Assembly (NCBI GenBank): GCA_027482725.1
Contig: JAIXVT010000110.1
Location: forward strand, 1-8,714
Source: Pseudomonadota bacterium
GTDB taxonomy: Bacteria > Bdellovibrionota > UBA1018 > CAIMNF01
Length of the DNA stretch: 8,714 nucleotides
Direction of reading: 5' to 3'
Each line of letters opens with the position of its first letter. Position 1 is the first letter of the stretch. A model generated the notes under the pieces. The model was not told the origin of the DNA. It worked only from the letters and a program-made list of their open reading frames with translations, and ran no database searches. Positions 1 through 4,448 of this stretch are shown piece by piece. The position numbers and the translations under genes were made by a program.

Positions 1-1503
1 GGGGCCGTGGAAGGGGAAAACCAGAAAACTATCATTAACTTAGAGGCGCCTACGGTTCATTATGTCAGCCTTTTTAATGCCTCTTTAAAGGGGGAGATCG
101 AACGGGCCTCTACAGAGCTTGTTGGTCGTCCCTGTGAGGTAAGGATTTCTCCTAAAGCCACGGCGCAGATCAATACTTTTCGCTCAACTCCAACTCCGCA
201 AACAACAACATCCATTTATTCAAACCCCCCTCAATCGTCTGGACATGTTGCTCCGACCCCAAGGCCCTCCCCTTTTGATTCGCCCATTCCTACAGTAACT
301 ATTCCCAAAAGTCGCACGGCACTCCGCGATGCTATTTTTTCGGACGAACCCACAGAATTTCGTGACCCCCTAGCGCCACCCCGTCCTGAGGATCGCCAAA
401 TGCCTCCGCCCCAAGCCTTTGTCCAAGGCGGGCTCAATTCCCCTCAGTCTCCAATAAGAATGGGCAGGAACGCAGATATTCCGAGCGACTTAAACACCAT
501 TGATCCCAACCTGACGTTTGATAACTATATTGTCGGTCCGTCCAATCAGTTTGCATACGCCAACGCCTATGTGACGTCTGAAAAACCTGCTCAACAATTC
601 AATCCACTTTTTATTTATGGCCCCCCAGCGGTCGGGAAAACCCATCTTTTGCATGCCATTGGGAATCGACTCAAGACCATTCATCCCCATTTAAAATCCT
701 ACTTTGTTTCGGCCGAAGCGTTTGTGAACGAATTTGTCGAAAGCATTAAGAGCAACAAGCAGTTAGAGTTTCGTGAAAAATACCGCCAGCGCGCGGATGT
801 GCTTTTGATCGACGATTTCCAATTTATCGTTGGGAAAGACCGATCCCAAGAAGAATTCGTCCACACTTTTAATGCCCTCCATCACTTAAAAAAAATGGTG
901 GTGCTCACATCGGATAAGGCCCCCAAAGACATTGATGGACTTGAGGAGCGTATTCGTACCCGGTTTGAAATGGGCTTGGTAACCGATATTCGTCCACCGG
1001 AAATTGAAACCCGGATTGCGATTTTAAAATCGAAAGCCGAAAAAGACGATTGGTACCTGCCGGACGAAGTGGCCACATTTATTGGGACTTACGTCAAGGA
1101 TACGGTCCGGGGGCTGCATGGTGCATTGATCCGTTTGCAACAACATGCGTCCATGAGTGGCTCCGAGATTACTTTAGATTTAGCAAAGCAGGCCCTGCAA
1201 GACACCTTGCCTGAAGAAGGACAAGAGTACACGGTTGATAACATTTTGAATGCGATCTGCAAGGTGTACCAAATCAAACTCCGAGACCTGAAGGGCGGAT
1301 CGCGGGCCAAGCTTTACTCCCTCCCCCGCCAGGTTTCCATGTACTTGATCCGCCGGTACACGCACTTGGGCTACCGAGAAATTGGGATGATTTTTTCTAA
1401 AGACCATTCCACGGCGGTCCATGCGTGCAAAGCGATTGATCGACAAATCGAAATCGACTCCGAACTCCGTCGCTCCGTTGATGCCATCCGAATGAGTTTG
1501 TAA
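1..1503 (+). CDS. dnaA: Chromosomal replication initiator DnaA, 5' end outside window
   Basis: DnaA is the AAA+ ATPase that binds DnaA boxes, melts oriC and recruits the helicase. The frame is open from base 1. A GTG at 7 is possible but probably internal, because the first residues (IINLEAPTVHYVSLFNASL... to GRPCEVRIS) match only the second half of domain I; the usual first 35-40 residues must lie upstream. A Pro/Ser/Thr-rich linker (domain II, about 145-490) follows. Domain III starts near 'NLTFDNYIVG' and has Walker A GPPAVGKT (619-642), Walker B LLIDD (802-816), the conserved LEERIRTRFE stretch, and a sensor II-like VRGLHGAL. Domain IV has the basic SRAK loop, LPRQ, and the signature FSKDHSTAVHA (1393-1425). 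Two oddities: the P-loop differs from the usual GGxGLGKT, and the signature differs from FGGRDHTTVLHA and is one residue shorter. The stop is TAA at 1501. The family call is certain. Confidence 0.98.
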   Translation, partial: GAVEGENQKTIINLEAPTVHYVSLFNASLKGEIERASTELVGRPCEVRISPKATAQINTFRSTPTPQTTTSIYSNPPQSSGHVAPTPRPSPFDSPIPTVTIPKSRTALRDAIFSDEPTEFRDPLAPPRPEDRQMPPPQAFVQGGLNSPQSPIRMGRNADIPSDLNTIDPNLTFDNYIVGPSNQFAYANAYVTSEKPAQQFNPLFIYGPPAVGKTHLLHAIGNRLKTIHPHLKSYFVSAEAFVNEFVESIKSNKQLEFREKYRQRADVLLIDDFQFIVGKDRSQEEFVHTFNALHHLKKMVVLTSDKAPKDIDGLEERIRTRFEMGLVTDIRPPEIETRIAILKSKAEKDDWYLPDEVATFIGTYVKDTVRGLHGALIRLQQHASMSGSEITLDLAKQALQDTLPEEGQEYTVDNILNAICKVYQIKLRDLKGGSRAKLYSLPRQVSMYLIRRYTHLGYREIGMIFSKDHSTAVHACKAIDRQIEIDSELRRSVDAIRMSL

Positions 1504-1674
1504 CTCAGACCGCCCTCCCCATTTGAGGTACCCGGGCTTCACCCTTACCACTAACGCGCCACACCTAACTCATCAGCCAAATTTATACTTGTTCCACACT
1601 CAAGAATTCCCAATAGTCCGGAATTCGGACTATTGAAAGTGACGCTTGTTGTCATTTGGTGAATTGGTGAATTG
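1504..1674. other. Non-coding stretch between dnaA and the first DnaA box
   Basis: About 170 bp after the dnaA stop with no supported gene. The open frames that cross it on the minus strand run through the box array or back into dnaA, and their translations look like nothing known. It contains one perfect 10-bp inverted repeat (listed separately) and a tandem 8-mer GGTGAATT at 1658-1665 and 1666-1673, just before the first DnaA box. I see no exact DnaA box and no clear promoter. Confidence 0.6.
1611..1635. repeat. Perfect 10-bp inverted repeat with 5-nt loop
   Basis: CAATAGTCCG (1611-1620) and CGGACTATTG (1626-1635) are exact reverse complements around GAATT. The RNA could fold into a hairpin about 110 nt after the dnaA stop. 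No T-run follows on either strand, so it is not a standard intrinsic terminator. It could still define the dnaA mRNA 3' end or act as a protein-binding dyad at the origin border. Confidence 0.6.
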
Positions 1675-1698
1675 CTGGTGGATAAAGTTATCCACCAG
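1675..1698. promoter_or_regulatory. Palindromic pair of DnaA boxes (ACC type)
   Basis: CTGGTGGATAA (1675-1685) and TTATCCACCAG (1688-1698) are perfect 11-bp arms separated by AG. Each arm contains one TTATCCACC: minus strand 1677-1685 and plus strand 1688-1696. The boxes are arranged with their TTAT ends facing each other, 2 bp apart. This is the dnaA-proximal edge of the array. Confidence 0.85.
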
Positions 1699-1706
1699 AC
1701 AAAAAC

Positions 1707-1719
1707 CATCAACCATTTG
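1707..1719 (+). promoter_or_regulatory. Possible IHF-type bending site
   Basis: CATCAACCATTTG matches the IHF consensus WATCAANNNNTTR at every defined position except the first (C instead of A/T). It lies in a 76% A+T segment (1701-1750) between two palindromic box pairs, a sensible place for a bend. One such near-match is expected by chance about once in two searches of this size, so this is weak. Confidence 0.22.
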
Positions 1720-1745
1720 AAATTAAAGAGTAATTTAAGATCCAA

Positions 1746-1775
1746 AAAAGTTATCCACCGCGGTGGATAACTTTT
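1746..1775. promoter_or_regulatory. Perfect 30-bp palindrome formed by two DnaA boxes
   Basis: The left arm AAAAGTTATCCACCG (1746-1760) is the exact reverse complement of 1761-1775, with no spacer; the centre is CCGCGG. It contains TTATCCACC on the plus strand (1751-1759) and on the minus strand (1762-1770), with their CC ends facing each other, the opposite polarity to the pair at 1675-1698. The similarity extends outward as TCCAAA/TTTGGA with a 2-nt offset. Confidence 0.85.
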
Positions 1776-1780
1776 GGAAC

Positions 1781-1789
1781 TTATCCACC
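1781..1789 (+). promoter_or_regulatory. DnaA box, TTATCCACC
   Basis: Exact TTATCCACC followed by A. It starts 30 bp after the plus-strand box at 1751. The nearby CTATTCACA (1803-1811) is a degenerate box-like 9-mer that I do not count. Confidence 0.8.
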
Positions 1790-1816
1790 AACAATTCACA
1801 CGCTATTCACAGGGTT

Positions 1817-1838
1817 GGTGGATAACTTTGGGGGATAA
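1817..1838 (-). promoter_or_regulatory. Tandem DnaA boxes, one ACC and one CCC
   Basis: GGTGGATAA (1817-1825) and GGGGGATAA (1830-1838) are minus-strand TTATCCACC and TTATCCCCC in the same orientation, 13 bp apart. From the dnaA side, this is the first appearance of the CCC variant. Confidence 0.82.
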
Positions 1839-1864
1839 CTTTTCGTGGAACACTCCAAACCGGA

Positions 1865-1932
1865 GTTATCCCCCAGATTTTCCGACTTATCCACCAAGCT
1901 AAAAAATCTTGGGGGATAAGTCGGTGGATAAC
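1865..1932. repeat. Inverted module of four DnaA boxes with swapped box types
   Basis: The left half (1865-1898) has plus-strand boxes TTATCCCCC (1866-1874) then TTATCCACC (1887-1895). The right half (1908-1932) read in reverse complement gives GTTATCCACC, then GACTTATCCCCCAAG, so the two box types change places. The inner arms 1883-1898 and 1908-1923 match at 15 of 16 positions; the single mismatch is the variable A/C base of the box. The left half carries about 9 extra bases (AGATTTTCC region) between its boxes. It looks like an inverted duplication in which the variable base diverged or was converted. Confidence 0.7.
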
Positions 1933-1943
1933 TTGGGGGATAA
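1911..1943 (-). promoter_or_regulatory. Three tandem DnaA boxes with exact 12-bp spacing
   Basis: Minus-strand boxes at 1911-1919 (CCC), 1923-1931 (ACC) and 1935-1943 (CCC) repeat every 12 bp in the same orientation with 3-bp gaps. The 15-mer CTTGGGGGATAAGTC occurs exactly at 1908-1922 and 1932-1946. Close head-to-tail boxes are the known arrangement for cooperative DnaA filament assembly; that role here is inference. Confidence 0.83.
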
Positions 1944-1979
1944 GTCACTCTTTTTGGGGTTTTCCGACTTATCCCCCAA
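1933..1979. repeat. Inverted repeat joining the box at 1935 with the box at 1969
   Basis: TTGGGGGATAAGTC (1933-1946) and GACTTATCCCCCAA (1966-1979) are perfect 14-bp arms around a 19-nt spacer containing a T-run. The right arm belongs to the 15-mer TTTTCCGACTTATCC (1960-1974), which also occurs exactly at 1878-1892. The origin therefore appears to have grown by repeated duplication of box plus flank. Confidence 0.7.
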
Positions 1980-2011
1980 AACCCGATTTTTATCCCCCAG
2001 ACTTATCCCCC
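1969..2011 (+). promoter_or_regulatory. Three plus-strand DnaA boxes, all CCC type
   Basis: TTATCCCCC at 1969-1977, 1990-1998 and 2003-2011, each followed by A. Spacings are 21 and 13 bp; the 21-bp spacing also separates the boxes at 1866 and 1887. All three point toward the A+T-rich, trio-containing end near dnaN. Confidence 0.82.
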
Positions 2012-2055
2012 ACAATTGAACATCTTTTATTTAAAGATTTCGTAGACTTACCGAG

Positions 2056-2064
2056 TTATCCCCC
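2056..2064 (+). promoter_or_regulatory. DnaA box next to the trio element, TTATCCCCC
   Basis: Exact TTATCCCCC, the last box before the DnaA-trio-like triplets, which begin 12 nt downstream. It stands alone, 45 bp after the previous box. In described origins a box or boxes beside the trios anchor the DnaA that extends onto single strand; that role is inferred here from position and orientation. Confidence 0.8.
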
Positions 2065-2076
2065 AAATTCACACCT

Positions 2077-2094
2077 CTACTACTAATACTAATA
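2077..2094 (+). promoter_or_regulatory. DnaA-trio-like triplet run
   Basis: The plus strand reads CTA CTA CTA ATA CTA ATA. The complementary strand read 3'-5' is GAT GAT GAT TAT GAT TAT, which fits the 3'-[G/A]AT-5' DnaA-trio pattern in four of six triplets and keeps the central A in all six. It lies between a plus-strand DnaA box and the most A+T-rich part of the region, the geometry reported for trios in Bacillus subtilis and many other bacteria. This is a pattern match only; no functional data are available from sequence. Confidence 0.62.
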
Positions 2095-2121
2095 AAATTT
2101 AAAAGTGTTTTTTATTTCTAA
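2086..2121. other. Very A+T-rich segment, candidate duplex-unwinding element
   Basis: Only 4 of 36 bases are G or C. It overlaps the end of the trio-like run and ends about a dozen bases before the upstream dnaN start. It is the strongest local A+T peak I see between dnaA and dnaN and lies at the side to which the CCC boxes point. It probably also contains the dnaN promoter, but I cannot pick out a convincing -35/-10 pair. Confidence 0.6.
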
Positions 2122-2133
2122 AGAGAACCCAAA

Positions 2134-3255
2134 ATGGGGGATAACTTTCAAATGAAGTTTTCCATTGAAAGAGATGTCTTATATAACGCACTTCAAAAAA
2201 TTCAGTCCGTTATTGAAAAACGGCACACCATGGAGATCTTAGGAAACGTTCTCTTTGAGACTCAAGGAAGTGATGTTCTTTCCATCACAGGAACAGATCT
2301 TGAAATTGGTGTCCAAGTTCACGGGAAAGCTCAGTTCCAAACTCCCGGTCGAATGACCTTATCGATCAAACATATTTTGGACATCACCAAAGAGCTCCCC
2401 CAACAAATGATGTACTTCCACCAGAAACCCAATCATTGGGTAGAGATCACTTGTGCCAAAGCACGCTTCAACGTGGTCGGTCTATCTGCGGATCAGTACC
2501 CCGCTATTCCTGACTTCAACCAAAAGCCCTACCAAAATGCAAACGCCGAGCGTTTAGCACAAATGATTGATAGCACGGTGTTTGCAGTATCTACGGATCC
2601 CACCCGTTATCATTTAAATGGGACGTATCTGGAAGCTACTGAAAACGGAATCCGAATGACGGCCACCGATGGCCACCGATTGTCTTTTGTAGATGACGAA
2701 GTTTTTAGCAAAGCAATCGAATTGAAACGAGGAATAGTTATTCCCCGAAAAGGACTAGCCGAACTTCGTAAGCTACTCCAAGGAACAAAATCCGTAGGAA
2801 TCGCTTTTGAAAAGGGGTACCTCTATGCCCAAAGCGAATCTACTTTTTTGTTTGTTCGTCTCATCGAAGCCGATTATCCCGATTACCGTCAGGTGATTCC
2901 CACAGGGTTAGACAAAGCGGTAAAGATTAAACGTGAAGATCTACAAGGCGCTTTAAAGCGCGTTAGCCTCATGGCCCACGAAAAATCCAAAGGGGTAAAG
3001 ATTACCATTCAAGAGGGTATTTTAGCGGTGTCGTCCAGTAATCCTGAAATGGGAGAAGCTCGGGACGAAATCGCCATTCCCTATTCAGGAGAAACGTTTG
3101 AAATCGGATTTAATGCCAAATACATCTTGGATTGTTTAGAAGTGATGACGGATACCAATATCGAACTCAAATTTAAAGACAAAAGTAAGCCAGGAATGCT
3201 CCAGGGTTTTGATCACCGCAATCACACCTATGTGATCATGCCTATGCGCATTTAG
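2134..3255 (+). CDS. dnaN: DNA polymerase III subunit beta (sliding clamp)
   Basis: DnaN forms the ring that tethers the replicative polymerase to DNA and serves as a docking platform for repair and regulatory proteins. The length is normal (373 aa, or 367 from the inner start). Family stretches are present in order: MKFSIERDVL at the N-terminus, RYHLNGTYLE, ATDGHRLSF, VIPRKGLAELRKLL, ADYPDYRQVIP, SSSNPEMGEARDEI, IGFNAKYILD, and the terminal YVIMPMRI. Two starts compete. ATG 2134 has AAGAGA (2121-2126) 7 nt upstream but adds six residues (MGDNFQ). ATG 2152 gives the family-typical MKF start. I give the outer start but consider the inner one at least as likely. A DnaA box (2136-2144, minus strand) overlaps the outer start. 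The gene opens a compact run with recF and gyrB. Confidence 0.97.
   Translation: MGDNFQMKFSIERDVLYNALQKIQSVIEKRHTMEILGNVLFETQGSDVLSITGTDLEIGVQVHGKAQFQTPGRMTLSIKHILDITKELPQQMMYFHQKPNHWVEITCAKARFNVVGLSADQYPAIPDFNQKPYQNANAERLAQMIDSTVFAVSTDPTRYHLNGTYLEATENGIRMTATDGHRLSFVDDEVFSKAIELKRGIVIPRKGLAELRKLLQGTKSVGIAFEKGYLYAQSESTFLFVRLIEADYPDYRQVIPTGLDKAVKIKREDLQGALKRVSLMAHEKSKGVKITIQEGILAVSSSNPEMGEARDEIAIPYSGETFEIGFNAKYILDCLEVMTDTNIELKFKDKSKPGMLQGFDHRNHTYVIMPMRI
2136..2144 (-). promoter_or_regulatory. DnaA box overlapping the dnaN 5' end
   Basis: GGGGGATAA is a minus-strand TTATCCCCC, directly after the AT of the upstream dnaN ATG. If translation starts at 2152, this box lies in the leader. It is the 17th and last box and the only one beyond the A+T-rich segment, so the unwinding candidate is flanked by boxes on both sides. 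It could also let DnaA repress dnaN; this is inference. Confidence 0.7.
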
Positions 3256-3266
3256 GGATTTGAGTT

Positions 3267-4448
3267 ATGAAGCTTGCGCAGTTGCGCTTGCAAGGCATTC
3301 GCAATATTCAAGACCTGGAAATCCCTTGCCAAGAGGGCATTCATTATATTTATGGAGACAATGGCCAGGGCAAAACTTCCATTTTAGAGTCGATCTACAT
3401 CCTGAGTAATTTGAAATCGTTCCGAGAGTCGGACTTGAAATCGGTGATCTCTTCGGAACCGGCCTCTTTTGCCCGTATGGAGGGCACGTTTCATGTTGAT
3501 GATCAGACCCATGCCTTGCTTGGCGTATCACTCCAGAAATCGCTTTCGGGGCGATTAGAAAAAAAGGCCTTCATTAACGGCAAACTCTCAAAAAGCGCGT
3601 CGGATTATTTTCGGGTCAAGTTTTCTAATTCACCGATTCAGTTTCATGCGGTCAATTTGAATCCCACGTCCACGGATTTTATTCGCCGCGATCCCTCGTA
3701 TCGACGGAATCAGCTGAATCTGATGATTTCTTCAACGCATTTAACTTATCTAGATCACCTGAGCCGGTACCAAAAAACTTTGGATCAAAAAAATGCGCTC
3801 CTCAAATCCGAAGGCAACATCGACCCCGACCTTTTAGAGGTATTCAATCAGTCTCTTGCGTTAGAAGGGGCTTGGATGATTCATTTTCGGCTCCAATTCT
3901 TGGACCGGATTACCCAGCAAATTCCAGGATTTTTAAAGACAATCGCCCCTGATCAAGAAGCCCCTCAAATATCGTATTTTTCTAAGATTTTTGAGCACTT
4001 AGACGCTTCTAAAATTGGACAAAACGAGTCAGAAAGAGTATCCTTGCTTGAAGCTCAACTTCGGCAAAAATTCCATGAATTACGCCGTGCGGAACAGGCT
4101 CGAGGATCAACATTAATCGGGCCTCACCGAGACGATGTTCTCCTCAGGGTTTCTTCGCATGGCGGATCCCAAGAGCTAGGACTTTTTGCAGAGCGCGCGT
4201 CACAGGGGGAAATGAGATCTCTTCTTTTGGCGTTAAAGCTCGCGGAGTTAGTGGATTATCAAAAAACCACAGGCGTGGATCCCGTTTTGTTGATTGATGA
4301 TTTTTCATCAGAACTGGATGTACGGCGGAGAGGATTTTTGTTGGATTACTTGAAGGATTCAAAGTTTCAGATTTTTGTAACAGCGACTGAAAACCTAGAG
4401 CCTCAGGGCGTCACATTTAAAATCGAACGAGGGAAAATCGTATCGTGA
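3267..4448 (+). CDS. recF: DNA replication and repair protein RecF
   Basis: RecF is an SMC/ABC-type ATPase that, with RecO and RecR, loads RecA at single-strand gaps and helps restart stalled forks. Walker A is GDNGQGKT (residues 30-37). The ABC signature is SQGEMRS (from residue 312, usually SQGQxR). Walker B is VLLIDD (340-345), followed by SELD (348-351). An FIRRDPSYRR stretch and a predicted helical middle part also fit. At 393 aa it is somewhat longer than the usual 360-370. The ATG lies 11 nt after the dnaN stop. AGGGA (3254-3258), overlapping that stop, is a plausible ribosome site 8 nt upstream. The end overlaps gyrB by 4 nt (GTGA), implying translational coupling. Confidence 0.96.
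   Translation: MKLAQLRLQGIRNIQDLEIPCQEGIHYIYGDNGQGKTSILESIYILSNLKSFRESDLKSVISSEPASFARMEGTFHVDDQTHALLGVSLQKSLSGRLEKKAFINGKLSKSASDYFRVKFSNSPIQFHAVNLNPTSTDFIRRDPSYRRNQLNLMISSTHLTYLDHLSRYQKTLDQKNALLKSEGNIDPDLLEVFNQSLALEGAWMIHFRLQFLDRITQQIPGFLKTIAPDQEAPQISYFSKIFEHLDASKIGQNESERVSLLEAQLRQKFHELRRAEQARGSTLIGPHRDDVLLRVSSHGGSQELGLFAERASQGEMRSLLLALKLAELVDYQKTTGVDPVLLIDDFSSELDVRRRGFLLDYLKDSKFQIFVTATENLEPQGVTFKIERGKIVS
4445..4448 (+). promoter_or_regulatory. Stop/start overlap GTGA coupling recF and gyrB
   Basis: The gyrB GTG (4445-4447) shares bases with the recF TGA (4446-4448). ACGAGGGA (4427-4434), inside recF, is the likely ribosome-binding site, with about 12 nt between GAGG and the GTG. Translation of gyrB is probably coupled to termination on recF. 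Confidence 0.75.

Larger units (their letters stand above)
1675..2144. other. oriC: Probable chromosomal origin of replication (oriC) with 17 DnaA boxes
   Basis: Between dnaA and dnaN, the commonest oriC location, there are 17 exact matches to TTATCC[A/C]CC. Plus strand: 1688, 1751, 1781, 1866, 1887, 1969, 1990, 2003, 2056. Minus strand (left coordinate): 1677, 1762, 1817, 1830, 1911, 1923, 1935, 2136. Eight are TTATCCACC and nine TTATCCCCC; none is TTATCCACA. In 14 of 17 the next base is A. Chance would give far less than one such 9-mer in this length. A DnaA-trio-like run and a very A+T-rich stretch lie at the dnaN end. Only one GATC (1739-1742) occurs, so Dam/SeqA control of the enterobacterial type is unlikely. 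Identification as oriC rests on position plus box density; the altered box consensus is the unusual part. Confidence 0.93.

Noticed and set aside
7..9. GTG at 7 as the dnaA start
   Set aside because: The first half of domain I would be missing; the frame is open to the window edge, and the visible N-terminus aligns to the middle of domain I.
1551..1799. Minus-strand open frame of 82 codons over the origin
   Set aside because: It is created by the repeated box sequence; the Trp- and Ser-rich translation is composition-driven, and no ribosome site or family resemblance is seen.
1803..1811. CTATTCACA, similar to a standard DnaA box
   Set aside because: Two mismatches to TTATCCACA and unlike the 17 exact local boxes; expected by chance in A+T-rich DNA.
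2016..2044. TTGAAC as a -35 element for dnaN
   Set aside because: No acceptable -10 hexamer lies at 16-18 bp; the following bases (TTCGTA) are a poor match.
1677..2144. Regular repeats as a CRISPR array or iteron plasmid origin
   Set aside because: The repeats are 9-mers on both strands with variable spacing, lie between dnaA and dnaN, and no cas or rep gene is present.
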